A stretch of DNA of 64,000 bases from Lentinus brumalis (Eukaryota; Basidiomycota; Agaricomycetes; Polyporales; Polyporaceae), in contig MARA01000040.1 of NCBI GenBank assembly GCA_001792895.1, forward strand, positions 1 through 64,000, given 5' to 3'. A program made the position numbers and the translations under genes. This document shows positions 42,533 to 53,216 of the stretch, one piece after another. The notes beneath the pieces are model-generated. The model had not been told where the DNA came from, did no database searches, and was given only the letters and a program-made list of their open reading frames with translations. The first letter of the stretch is position 1. Each line of letters begins with the position of its first letter.

Positions 42533-43551
42533 GTTCGAGGGGCGGGGATATTTGAAGTAGCTAGTGTGTAACCCCGGAACTTGAGGTTGATATAAGGGAG
42601 GAGTGAGAATGATGCCTCTTCGGGCACAAGCACCGCCCGGGCCAATGGTGGCGCTCGCAATCTAGGTCTAGTCAAACAAGAGCACAATTGTTCAGTAAGA
42701 CGAAAGCAACGCCGAGCGCATACGGGCGCAGCAATATACAAGGCCGTGGCAAACACCGGCTTGCGAGCGCCAGCGCCCTACATGGGAAGGTTTCCGCAGC
42801 GCGAATATCAGTACGGCAACGCGTATGAGCTTCTTCGGACAAGTCACTGAGCTGATCTTCTGGATAGGCAGAACTAGGTGAAATACAAGAATGGCAGGAA
42901 GTCCCACCGCCACCGCCTAGGCAGAGGCAGAGGCCAATGCGCTAAGCGATGACAGGGATGAAGCACCACGGCCCCCGCAACACCACAAAAGAGATATCAA
43001 AGTCATCGATCTCCCTGAATAGCAACATAGACCGACTGTGGAGGCTCCGCAGGTCCAGTCGGTCATCTGCGTTGAGACTAGGACGCCATGTCATGCATGG
43101 TGTACCTTGCACGCTGAGGCCGAGTAACCGGTGCGATATCATGCGACAGGGACGATGGCGTGCACGCGTGTATCTCAAGCATAAGCGGCAAAGCTAAGCA
43201 GACTCACCAGTCAAGAACCTCCCCGCTCCGTGAGCAGATGCTTGCCCACGCAATTCCAGGGACTTGCGACCACACGGAGGCGTGTGTCAACTCCAGCAAA
43301 TGTTCAGCAGATTGGACTCGCTGCGGAGAGTCTCTGGATGTATATGCAACCACACTCAGCCCAGCAAGAGAAAAGTCTGATTGTACTAGCAAGTGAAGTC
43401 GGTCATTCGCGCTGGCATTCGAGTCGAAGCATGATGGTGGACGAGAGAGATGCAGTGCAACATGGTTCCTCCGTATTTGGTAGACTAGACGCCAGGCACT
43501 TCTCACGCCTAACTATGGCGGTCCTCCGTCTTCTCGAAGACGCGAACAGCC
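42533..43551. other. Intergenic, no gene seen
   Basis: Upstream of TM-L. A ttatat word near 42590 may be its promoter element. No other feature. Confidence 0.45.
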
Positions 43552-43824
43552 ATGTCACCGCAGATCGTCCTCCGCGGAAAGAACTATGGCAGATATGCTC
43601 TTCTCGCACTTTCCTGTGTAGTTGGATTGCTCGTACAACGACTCAGCATCGCCATCGCGACCGTACCGCCGGCCTCAGTGCCGCTTGCTTATGAGGACCG
43701 CCACAAATTCCACGAGATGCACGGACCAATGGGTCTCGAGATTGGACAATTCGTTGAAGGTATGTGCTCTCTCGTATCAATAGTTCTATGCTCTTCTGAA
43801 ACAGCATTCGCCGCATACCCCTGA
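43552..43824 (+). CDS. Possible small secreted or membrane-anchored protein
   Basis: An ATG-started frame gives 75 residues if a 45-nt intron (43760-43804, gtatgt...acag) is removed, or 90 without splicing; both end at the same TGA. The N-terminus is basic, then hydrophobic (YALLALSCVVGLLVQ), like a signal anchor. The rest is polar (YEDRHKFHEMHGPMGLE). No family recognised. It lies just upstream of TM-M on the same strand and could equally be a chance frame. Confidence 0.3.
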   Translation: MSPQIVLRGKNYGRYALLALSCVVGLLVQRLSIAIATVPPASVPLAYEDRHKFHEMHGPMGLEIGQFVEGMCSLVSIVLCSSETAFAAYP

Positions 43825-43866
43825 CTCCAGTCACGAGTAGTACTCTCATTCGAGTCAGCACACACC

Positions 43867-44706
43867 ATGTCTAGGCAGAAATTCAACTCCACGAACGCGG
43901 ATGAAGTTAGCACTTCTCTGCTGATCTCTGCGAGCTCGGACTATACCCCGTCAGATCCTCCGCCATCCTATGCCTCTCTCCCTGTCCATCCAAGCAACCC
44001 CAGTCGGAGATCGGCTCGATTCGCTCGCATGTCCACTCGTCACCAGGACGAACTGCGGTTGCAAGCTTCCTCTACCGACTCTAGAATTCTAACATGCGAA
44101 TGGAGTACCGGATACGAGCCCGCCACAGCCATGTTCGAAGCTCCTGGGCCGCGCGTCGCCGCTGCGCCGAGCAGCACGTACGGTACCCCGCTCCATCTGG
44201 AAGGAGGGACCGTAGCCGAGCCTTCGACGTTGCGGTCTCGCTTCCACTCAACATACGACAAGGAGATGCTTCATCTCTCTGCGCTGGCTGTCTTCGCACT
44301 ATGCTGCGCGGCCCCGACGTACAGCCTCCTCATCCAATCCCTAGCCCTCTCGATATTCGAACCAGACACCGCTCCCTGGGTCGCGCTCAACATTTCTGCG
44401 CTCATTCTCCCAGCGATGCTCGGTGGCGTCCTCCTCGCCATCTTACTCTTCGGGCCCATCCTCTTGCTCACGCTATGGGTGGGCGGTCTCGAGTGGAACG
44501 TCCCGTACGGGCTCGTGTTGGCGAACATCCCCATACTCGTCGGGACCGCAATTCTGCCACACGCCGCTCTACGGCAGGGTTCCACCATCGTCCATGCCAT
44601 GCAGCTTGTTCTCTGGGGTTTCGTGCCGCCGATGATGATCGTCGGTGCGCTCGGATGTGTTGGGCTTCTCGGAGCGGGCCTCATCGCATGTGGTGCAGAA
44701 TGTTGA
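43867..44706 (+). CDS. TM-M: four-helix membrane protein of the array, plus strand
   Basis: 279 residues. The N-terminal 135 residues are polar and include DPPPSYASLPVHPS, a PPxY motif of the kind bound by WW domains of Rsp5-type ubiquitin ligases. Helices: LSALAVFALCCAAPTYSLLI, WVALNISALILPAMLGGVLL with ILLFGPILLLTLWV, LVLANIPILVGTAILPHAAL and WGFVPPMMIVGALGCVGLLG. The signature is ILVGTAILPHAALRQG. The C-terminus ends in cysteine (CGAEC). One of three members on the plus strand. Confidence 0.78.
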   Translation: MSRQKFNSTNADEVSTSLLISASSDYTPSDPPPSYASLPVHPSNPSRRSARFARMSTRHQDELRLQASSTDSRILTCEWSTGYEPATAMFEAPGPRVAAAPSSTYGTPLHLEGGTVAEPSTLRSRFHSTYDKEMLHLSALAVFALCCAAPTYSLLIQSLALSIFEPDTAPWVALNISALILPAMLGGVLLAILLFGPILLLTLWVGGLEWNVPYGLVLANIPILVGTAILPHAALRQGSTIVHAMQLVLWGFVPPMMIVGALGCVGLLGAGLIACGAEC

Positions 44707-44815
44707 GCGGTGCCGTCGCTCAGACCATGGTGGATATATACACTATGTATCAAAGTATATAATCAACTCGAAATACAAGAGGAGTCCGTGCGACCCAAGT
44801 CTGACTACAACCCGA

Positions 44816-45398
44816 TTACAAGCGGACATTCCACATCTTATACAGCGCGCAACCCGCCGCCCCGAGAAACCCGACAACAACACCGGGCACCAACATGCCG
44901 ACCACGCCCACCCATGAGTGCGTTTACGGCGCTGATACTCGGGCTACCAAGAGCCATGACCCCGATGGCGGGAGCGACCGCGCCGCCCAACACAGACATC
45001 ACTGTGGCGTGGATCCACAGTTCCCGTCCGACCCGTGCTGCGAACGAGCTCGCCACACCGCCCCTGGGGAGAGGAAGAGACAGCGTAACGTACGTATACA
45101 GCACGAGCAACACTGCGCTTCCGTAGAAGGCAGAACCACAGAGTGCGATCCGGAACGGGTCGTCGGCCTCGAGCCAGGCAGCAGACAGACGGCGCAAGGA
45201 AGTGGTGGTGGCGAGGAGCGCGAAGAGGAAGCTGGCTGTGGTCGTAATGGTAATGGTCGACAGCACGAGGTAGAAGGGGCCGAGGAAGAGATCGAGTGCA
45301 CGGGCTACCAGGGCACGGACTGCGTGCGTCCTTGGGACCGTCCGCTTGCGGTTCGTGGACTCGAATTCGGTAGTTGGTAGGATGTCAAAACTGGGCAT
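44816..45398 (-). CDS. TM-N: four-helix membrane protein of the array, apparent frameshift
   Basis: Start 45398 (MPSFDILPTTEFES) is preferred; an upstream Met at 45530 is only 27 bp from a TATAAG element. Helices: FLGPFYLVLSTITITTTASF, ALCGSAFYGSAVLLVLYTYV and VMSVLGGAVAPAIGVMALGS. After NALMG the frame turns into a Cys/Arg-rich run. One base fewer in gggtggg (44907-44913, plus-strand cccaccc) restores a normal fourth helix, VGMLVPGVVVGFLGAAGCAL, ending at a TAA at 44816-44818. The loop LEADDPFRIAL before helix 2 is typical. Unlike the other frameshifts this needs a base removed. Confidence 0.68.
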
Positions 45399-46024
45399 CG
45401 TGTGACCGTGCTGGACCGCTGGTATTGAGCTGTATGTAAGATAGACGCAGTATAACCGGTCGTACGCCACAGGGAAGTGGGGGAGCTTTCGAGAGGACGG
45501 CGGATTGCGACCTGGCTGCAGGATGTTCATCACATCGGAGGCTGGGTAGCCTCGGTCTTATACGTACTTCTAGAGTGAAATGAGTATAATAGTCAGCTGA
45601 GAAGACAATAGACGAGGGAGAACTTACTTCGCTACCGGCGTGAGGTGCCAGCCCGATGGCGGCGGAGCTGTGGCGGCACGTCAGATTGCCTCTGGAGGCT
45701 AGGTCCGTAGACAGGTAGCCACGGCCCACTCACCACTGTGTCAACTCGTCCTGGTTAGTCTTCACTCCTCTCACAAGTGCATCACTTGTTAGAGTCAAAG
45801 GGAGCACTTACGGTCATGCGATTGCGCATAGTCCCTGATTGGTCACATTCTCGAGGATGATGGAGGAGACGGTAAAGAGTAACGAGGACGTGCGAAGGAG
45901 AGAATGAGAATCAAGATTTCATAAGGAGTGGCTGACCTGCAGCGGTCGATTCATTTAAATTATACAGGGTAGCGGAGTCATATAAATAGGAGCAGACAGG
46001 GGGGCGTCATAGACAACACGGATC
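45399..46024. other. Intergenic, TM-N upstream
   Basis: No other gene recognised. Confidence 0.5.
45557..45562 (-). promoter_or_regulatory. TATA box upstream of TM-N
   Basis: TATAAG on the minus strand, about 160 bp before the preferred start at 45398. Confidence 0.4.
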
Positions 46025-46837
46025 TCAACGAGAGAAAGACTCGAGACACACAAATCTACACGGGTTCTTGTTCAACATGTAAAACAACGCGAACTGCAGA
46101 GGAAAGCCAACCACCACCAGTCCCACTAAGCCACGCATCCACATGAGGTACTTGTCGTGAGGCATCGGAGCGAGGAAGACACCTATAGCGATGGAAGCGA
46201 TGGCGGTGGGGATGCACTGAACGACCAATCCACACAAGTACGCGTGGAAGCCAGGATAACCGCCGCGGGGTCTCCACGTCTTCCGCACCAGCGCGATGAC
46301 GGACGCAATCGGGATGACGGCCGCGTACACCACAGCAGATCCGTACAGAGAGACGAACAACGTCGCGTGGATGAAAGCTGCATGTAGCTCATCGGACGAT
46401 GGGGAAGGGGTGAAGGGGAAAATGTCGGGGTCAACTTGTGCTGGGTCATAACCACCGGTCACTTGCTCGCCGACGACCAGGTATGTGACGCTCATCGCGT
46501 AGGTGACGCCGAAGGCGGACACGGTCGCCACGACGCATGTAAGGATGCGCAAGGCCACCCCGCCACGAGTGACTTTCTCCATGCCGAAGAAGTTGCGCTG
46601 GGCCCGATCACGAATGCGGACGCTGAATTTGTGCGGTCGGGCATCCGGTGCCTCGAGGTCGATGTCGACCATGGTCGCTTCGTCGTCATCGTAGACTCTA
46701 GGGTGCAGACCGAATCTGTAGGGCTGAGGGTGTTTGGGAGAAGTAGGCGTGGAAGAGGGAGTGTGGGGGGCGGAATCGTCGTGAGGAGACGCCGTCGTAA
46801 CGAATGTCTTCATAGCAATTGGGGCTGGGACCGTCAT
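46025..46837 (-). CDS. TM-O: four-helix membrane protein of the array
   Basis: 270 residues from ATG 46837; a longer in-frame Met at 46933 lies upstream of the TATA box at 46916-46923 and is rejected. Polar N-terminus of about 100 residues (SSTPTSPKHPQPYRFG, then acidic YDDDEATMVDIDLEAPD). Helices: GVALRILTCVVATVSAFGVT, FVSLYGSAVVYAAVIPIASV, IPTAIASIAIGVFLAPM and LVGLVVVGFPLQFALFYML. A 45-residue loop after helix 1 holds FPFTPSPSSDELHAAF. Signature: IASIAIGVFLAPMPHDK. The basic loop between helices 2 and 3 has RKTWRPRGG. Confidence 0.78.
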   Translation of the reverse strand: MTVPAPIAMKTFVTTASPHDDSAPHTPSSTPTSPKHPQPYRFGLHPRVYDDDEATMVDIDLEAPDARPHKFSVRIRDRAQRNFFGMEKVTRGGVALRILTCVVATVSAFGVTYAMSVTYLVVGEQVTGGYDPAQVDPDIFPFTPSPSSDELHAAFIHATLFVSLYGSAVVYAAVIPIASVIALVRKTWRPRGGYPGFHAYLCGLVVQCIPTAIASIAIGVFLAPMPHDKYLMWMRGLVGLVVVGFPLQFALFYMLNKNPCRFVCLESFSR

Positions 46838-47931
46838 GGTATAAGATCTTGGAAGCACTGCAGGACGAAGGAATGTGAGGGAAGGTAGTGAGGAATTTAG
46901 AGGATGCACAGCAGCCTTATATACTGAAGTCACAGTGCGGGCAAAGCGTCACCTGCCACTCGGCAAAGCTTTGACTCTCGCGGCGGACAAAGAAGGAGCA
47001 TGAATGAGAACTCAGGCACAAATAGAGCTCGTAGAGAACAAAAGACGTCGAAGGCTTAGCTTGTGCTTCGCATCTGAACAGCCTTGTAAGGTCTATGGTA
47101 CTCCTCGCCGTCCAACTTCTGGCCGACGTCTCGCGAGGCCGCAGCATACGCCAGCCGAAGAGATACAACTTGATTGGAACCACAAATTATACACGTAAGG
47201 TAGTACATAAGCCAACATACACTGCTCCGTCGAAGCGAAAGCTTTCGAGAAGCGACCTCCTCGTGCGGGCTGAGAAGCGGAGACGGACATGGGGGATATT
47301 CGATGTCCAAACACATCTGAGCGCAAACCTCTTATATATGAAGGACTGCGACACATATTTTTGCAGTCCTATGACATTCCTAGGACGGAATTGCCCCAGG
47401 TCCATTCCGCACGGCGCGTGAGGACGAGGCGATAAGAGGCAACGGCCCGTCAAGCTCGGAACCATGTGTTCGCTGCACGGAAAGAATAACATCTTGAAAG
47501 TTTACGCATGTAAAGCGTACGTGCTCGTCAAATAGTACCACACCGCCTCAACAGTCTCCAGGAAACGAGTATAGTGGCCAAAACAAAAGCACTTCGAGAG
47601 ACAATAGGGATAAGCACTCACCATGCAGGTCACTGTGGCCCGTCTAACGGCCCCACTGGTGGGCTCAAAAGCAACGCCGCAGTCCAACAAGCAAGCATGT
47701 TCAGTTGACGGCGGAGGTCAGGATGTGTCCGACGAGCCAGAACTGAGGACCTTCGACGGAATGCGGGTCCAAATGAGAGACATCGGGAGTACTAGTAATA
47801 CTACCACAGAGGTCCGAGCGTGGTGGCGACCAGACTTAGCGTAGAACGTCAGCCAGTCAAGAGCGTTCAAGTGAGCGTCGTGCGAGTCCTCTGTCGTCAG
47901 CAAGTCGAGGGAATGTGAAAGTTGAGTCAAG
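46838..47931. other. Intergenic, left flank of the hAT element
   Basis: Apart from the TM-O promoter, only short frames without motifs. The hAT insertion does not visibly interrupt a gene here. Confidence 0.5.
46916..46923 (-). promoter_or_regulatory. TATA box of TM-O
   Basis: TATATAAG on the minus strand, about 80 bp before the start at 46837. Confidence 0.6.
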
Positions 47932-50900
47932 GACTCGCCTAGTGTTGCCGCGAGGTGAGGTGAGGCGAGGCGAGTTGGCGCCACTCGGTCCCACTCGCTC
48001 CACCGAGCCAGACCGAGGCGAGTTCCGAGTTGGACTCGCGAGTTGCCTGCTCGGCGGGCGTCTATGCATTTCCGGGAGACAGGTACGGTATGGTACATAG
48101 AAATAAGAATGTATACATGTTTCAGTCCTCGTACGCCGCATTGTCAAGCAGTTCCTCCAACTCAAGATACTTATGGGCACTGCTGAGCTCTGCAAATGCC
48201 GCTTCTGTGACCGGCGCACCCACGGTATAGTCTTCTTCACGCGCAACAAGATGGCCTCCGAAGTCAAGCCGGGCTTGCTTGTAGCGGTACTTCAAAACCT
48301 GTAGCGCTTCCATCAGGGACGGATTGAGCCGGTTGCGCCGGAGCGTGTCGGTTTCTTTGCTCGAAGAGAACATCCGCTCGATGACTACTGCGGATGCCTG
48401 AACGGGGAGCACGTCGATGGCAAGGCGATACAGATTGGGGTAATTCAGTTTGTTGACCTGCATTCGAGTCGCCGGTGAGTGGAGATCAGTAGCTGTCAGC
48501 TGAGAAGATTGGCGAGAGAAGATCTAATACTCACAGACCAGTAGTGATACAAATCAATACCTTGAGCGATGCGTCGATCTTCGCATTTCCGAAGATACGC
48601 GGAGAGCTCACGGCTAACAATATCCCAGTCTTCAAGCTCGGGGTCAACAGCACGAGGCTGTAAGTTTGCGAAGGGAGATGTCGTCTGAGGGACTGATGGA
48701 ACTTGCAATCCGGGCAGCGACAACGCGCGCCGCACAGTTGCCGTGGTAGCGACCATGTCGTGTAGAGCAGCAAGACCGTGTGCCTGAGCTTGAGAGCCGG
48801 AAATGACAGGCTGAATCTCCGATTGAGAGCGTGAGATAACCCTGTTCTGTGCCTGACGTTCAGCACGACGGAAGTCCAGCATCTGTGCGAAATAATGTCA
48901 GCAACTTGCTGGCCCGGAAGATATACTCCCACTTCGACGACATTGCGTACCGCTTCGAGCATCCATGTGTGCGCGTCCTCCGCCTGCTTTCGTGTCCAAT
49001 TCTGTTCTATCCACTTCATCTTGACGTTCGGATTCAAGACTGTAAGTGATACAAGTGATACTTTAGTCATTTGGATGATAGCATGAGAAAGAATGTGATT
49101 GCACACACCCATCGCATAGACATAGATGCGGGAGCGGCGTGAGAGGTGCACATACTCCTCAATCTTCGCGATCCCGCGCCCGATGTAGTGGGAGAAGTGC
49201 GGAAGTTGGACGCACAGATTGCGCCAACTCTGGAGGAGGAGCTCATATGCTGGCAGTGCGATCGAGAGCGTCGGAGTTCGCTCGGATGACACGAGCTGCT
49301 GAGCTTGATGTGCAACCTGGAGAATGATCAAGATCTCTTGCAGTACGGCATACTCGCCATCTGTCAAGAGATACTTGGCCATCTCAGCACGTGAAGGGTG
49401 TTCGACGAACCTCTTGAGGGCCTGGTGATGAAGGTAAGTAGTTCAGATACCAAACCGTTAATAATTTGATCATCAAATCAAACGTACCGGGTATAGCTCG
49501 AGGACACGCTGTATCATAAGATACGTTGACGACCAGCGGGTCTCACAGTCGCGGATCAGACGAACATTGCGCAAGTCTGAACCTGCAACCTCGCGCCAGT
49601 AGCCCGACTTGTTGCCCTCGTTGATGAATTGCTCGAGCGCATGACGGCGGTGTCCAGAGCTTCGACAAGATCCCACGAGGTCCCGTACCCGACCCACGGG
49701 GTCCTTCTCGAGTATTGCGGTGTATGCAGATCGTATCTTCAACTCGGCTTCTGTGCTGTCTTCGGGGGCCATCACAGTAGGAGCGTATGGATATTGCTTG
49801 AATTCATCGAGAACAGCCTGGACGGCGATGTTCACGATGTGAGGGAAACACCTGTGTGTTGAATAAGCATTGAGTGCTTGGTTGCAGTAGGAAAAACATG
49901 ACTTACCGGATGCGGTTGCCATCGCGGTGGAAAGGAATACCTTCTTTCTTGAGGACGTCTTGAAGCGCAGCCATGAGCGTATCATTGGTTCCTGCATTGT
50001 CCAGAGTAACCTGACCAATCTGTTCCGGGTTGTTAGCCCTGAGTGTAGCGATGCCAGGAATAGAACATACCTTATGCCGAAGCCCTGCATCATCGATGAT
50101 CTTGAAGACAATCGGAGCGACGTCTTCGCCGGCATGTGATCCCTCGATATAGCGGAAGACGAGAAGGTGTGCGCTGGGGACAAGGATCCCGTGCTCGCCT
50201 TCAACACAAGCATGGGCCGACATTCCCATGTAGGACTGCCTGTCTTGGTCCTGCCAGAGGTCGAGTGTGAACGAGACTCGTCCTGGAGAGGTCTACACAG
50301 AGGTGTGAGTTTGCTGAGACAGCCCAACACATGCATATCATACGAACCTGAAGCTCCTTCAACATGTTGTCGTACTCCTTGCGGTACTGGATGAGCACCT
50401 GTTCAGTGAGAAGTGTGCGGTGAGGTATGTCCGTGTCCGAAAGCTCCCGGTTAACATAGAGGATGAGTTCCCTGAACTCGGGACACTCCACTACATTGAT
50501 GGACTAAGTGGAACAGTGAGTCAGTTGCGCATCTGTACAAAATGAATGACGACACGTGCCTGGTCATCTACCGCGATCCAACGTACGAGGCGTTCCAGAA
50601 AGCCGGCAAGTGAGAACCGCTCCGACCGTGCGCGTGCTTCAACATCGTCACTGCAGGTGGTACGCAGCTTCTTCGAGGCATGGTCACGCGTGAAGGCATT
50701 CTCCTCGCAAGCTTTCGTCCATTCGCTCAAGTGATGTGCCTTGAAGTGCGTCCGAACGGTACTTGTTATGCCACCCCTCGTATTCCTCCAGACTTTCCAT
50801 CTCTTTCTGCAATCGTTATTAGTTCAATACAAACGCAAAATGGGCTACAGGCACTTACGGAGAGCAGAACCGGCACGCTATGTGGCTCTTCTTGTCTGCG

Positions 50901-52048
50901 CTGATGGGCGACGTGTCACCGATCTCGAACTGAGGTAGAGAGGCGGGGGCTGCTTCGCGATCAAGCCCAATGACGAACGGCCATATGTCGATGGCGGTGT
51001 CCTCCCGCTCGCGGCTAAGACGCAGGCGGTGGGCAGCGATGACATTGTTCACTATGATCGTCGCAGTGCCCTCGGGAGGCGTTGAACCTGGCGATACCGC
51101 CACACTTTCCGGGGTTGCCTGTGTAGCGTTAGGCGTTTCTGACAACTGCGGACCTACAGCAAATGAGTAAGTATACTTAGTTAGCACCCGACATAGATAT
51201 CTCTTGATAGTACGTACCTGGTTCTTCGTCCTCCTCGGGAGGCGGCTGCAAGGGCTGGAGAATAGGCCCAGTCCCTGCCTGTCTTGCAGTCGCAATCGGC
51301 GTGCTGGTGTCGACGCGAGCACGCCGCTTTGGGGGCTGAGGCAATGCATCGCGGTCTTCGTTCTCGTTGTTGGTCCGCTTGCGTCGAGTGCCGGTCCGGG
51401 TGGATGCAGAAGGAGTGGGCGGCACCTGAGCACCTTCGCTGCCCTCTGTTGCACGGCGTGTCGGGCTGTTCACGATGCTCGCGGTCGTCTCTTGTAGCGC
51501 GGTTCTGCCGGGAGTGACGGGAAGTTGCAAGGGCCCGGTGGTGGTATTGACTGGGGTGCGCGGTCGTGGTACAGGCACAAACTGCCCCGACCCGAGGGGC
51601 GCGGTATGCGACGACGTACTACGCGCACTGAACGCGCCGAACGCACCTGAAAGACTCATGGGGTTAGTAGTTGGATGGGGACTGGGAATAGGCTGTGTGG
51701 TCTCCTAATTATTCTATAGCAGTATGTACAGCTCGAAACCTGTCGAAAGTTCGTGCGTAGTGTTAAGCGAAGGGCCCCGCTCCATCGTTGCTAGCGGGGC
51801 GGGTTGACCGACGTTCGGCGACGAGGTTGAGGGCAAGAGGCGGGGCGAGAGGCGGCGGGAGCCAGCCAAGTACGCCAAAGCGCCCGTATTGACCAATCAG
51901 ACACCAGCATCAAAATTACATCATCGAGGACCGAGTTGGACCGATATGCGCGAGTGGATTGCCTCAACTCGCGAGTTGCTCCACCCCGGGAGTTCGGAAC
52001 TCACAACTCGCGAGTTCCACTCGAACTCGCGGCAACACTAGACTCGCC
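47932..52048. mobile_element. Complete hAT DNA transposon with 8-bp target duplications
   Basis: The element spans 47940-52040 (4101 bp). It is flanked on both sides by gactcgcc (47932-47939 and 52041-52048), the 8-bp duplication expected of hAT insertion. Its ends are inverted repeats: the left end begins tagtgttgccgcgag and the right end is the exact complement for 15 bp. Inside each end are clustered short words, several containing the palindrome actcgcgagt (near 48033, 51968 and 52005), typical of subterminal transposase-binding sites. The single gene inside is an open transposase. Intact ends, duplications and gene suggest a recent and possibly still mobile copy. Confidence 0.95.
48122..51659 (-). 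CDS. hAT-family transposase, BED zinc finger type
   Basis: Eleven exons: 51659-51218, 51153-50859, 50806-50560, 50503-50348, 50292-50071, 50019-49907, 49851-49488, 49421-49109, 49039-48951, 48882-48535, 48457-48122; 2925 nt, 974 residues, all in frame. N-terminal 150 residues are Ser/Thr/Pro-rich with a basic KRRAR patch. A BED-like finger follows at about 230-270 (CRFC...THFKAHH). The RNase H-like core has FTLDLWQDQD with the first Asp and VTLDNAGTND with the second, then CFPHIVNIAVQ, DCETRWSSTYLMI and the helical insertion. The hAT C-terminal dimerisation region is clear: NKLNYPNLYRLAIDVLPVQA, then SSSKETDTLRRNRL. The intron at 50559-50504 appears to use a GC donor. Moves the element by cut and paste in the nucleus. 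Confidence 0.93.
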
Positions 52049-52254
52049 GATGAAGAGGAAGCAGCCCACGTGGCAAGGCATCCGTATATGGCATCCCTGA
52101 CGCCCTCAGGCTTGGCACGTCCTCCAAGGTTACTTATCTCTTGTGACACAAGCAGAACTCATGTTGACGACGAAATCGATATAGATATACACTATAGTAA
52201 GTACTGAGCTCGCAGCTCGACGACTACATATGGCACTCAAAACCGGCCTAATGA
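52049..52254. other. Short region between the hAT element and TM-P
   Basis: No feature apart from the target duplication at its left edge. Confidence 0.5.
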
Positions 52255-52974
52255 CTATACACAGTACTTGCTTACTGCCCTGAACATCCCGAGAACGACC
52301 CATAGCACAACACGCAAGAGCAGACGGAGAAGATAATGTAAAGCGACTTGAATCAAGACAAAAGTAACGAACCCAAATATACCAGTAACAAAGGCACGTC
52401 CAGCACTGAACCCGTCCAGCGGCTGCAGCACGACCCCGACGCCAGGCCCAATCACGGACGCCACGATGGTCCCTGGAAAGGCGAACCCTACCACGTATTC
52501 CCAAACACCTAGTCGGCGTTTGTGCGTCATGAATCGCTGCACTTCCAGGACGGCCATCCCGATGCATATCCCGCTGCCAACCACTGCGCATCCGACGGCG
52601 ACGGCGCGCATGACTTCCGGCCTAAAGCACCACTGCGATCTTCCCCGACATGTCTTCATCAGCGGATCCACAGAGTAGTGGAATTGGAGGGAGCCAACGA
52701 GGATGGATGAAAGGCCGAGGACGAAAGAGGCGGCATAGAGGAGGAAGGCCGCGCCGAGTGCTAGTGCGATGCTAATCCCGACGTACCAGCACGTCTTGAA
52801 GGGAGCAACGCGCTTGGCGGGTCGTACTATGGTGCATCGCGGGTCCTCGGGATGTACAGGAGCGACGGCGTATGGCATCCGCGTGGCAAAAGAGGCTGTC
52901 GACGCATTGAAGGCATCTGTGCACTCGCCCACGGCCTGCTCAGGACGTTCAGATGGGGCGGGAATTGGGTCCAT
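52255..52974 (-). CDS. TM-P: four-helix membrane protein of the array
   Basis: 239 residues. Polar N-terminus of about 60 residues (MDPIPAPSERPEQAVGE). Helices: YVGISIALALGAAFLLYAAS, AVAVGCAVVGSGICIGMAVL, GFAFPGTIVASVIGPGVGVV and GIFGFVTFVLIQVALHYLL, with a further hydrophobic run VVLWVVLGMFRAV at the end. Loop 1 is long with paired cysteines (KTCRGRSQWCF), which could form a disulfide if extracytosolic. Signature: VIGPGVGVVLQPLDGFS. The TATA box is 61 bp upstream. Confidence 0.8.
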   Translation of the reverse strand: MDPIPAPSERPEQAVGECTDAFNASTASFATRMPYAVAPVHPEDPRCTIVRPAKRVAPFKTCWYVGISIALALGAAFLLYAASFVLGLSSILVGSLQFHYSVDPLMKTCRGRSQWCFRPEVMRAVAVGCAVVGSGICIGMAVLEVQRFMTHKRRLGVWEYVVGFAFPGTIVASVIGPGVGVVLQPLDGFSAGRAFVTGIFGFVTFVLIQVALHYLLRLLLRVVLWVVLGMFRAVSKYCV

Positions 52975-53034
52975 GGGTCGAGAGGGGTAGAGTTCGCTAG
53001 GATAGTCAGTTTACGATCAGATAGGTCACCGAGT

Positions 53035-53042
53035 CTTATATA
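53035..53042 (-). promoter_or_regulatory. TATA box of TM-P
   Basis: TATATAAG on the minus strand, 61 bp before the start at 52974. Confidence 0.6.
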
Positions 53043-53216
53043 CACATATCAGAACACAATGACTACGAGCATGTAGGCGTACCTGGGAATGTAGCCATGC
53101 CGTTACTATGTGCATGGGCGGCGCGCCAGCAGCCCGCCGAAGAGACACGAACAATACATAAATAGGAGCTCCAACGCTACTACAGTACATCACAAGGTCC
53201 GTGCGATACGTGCCCG

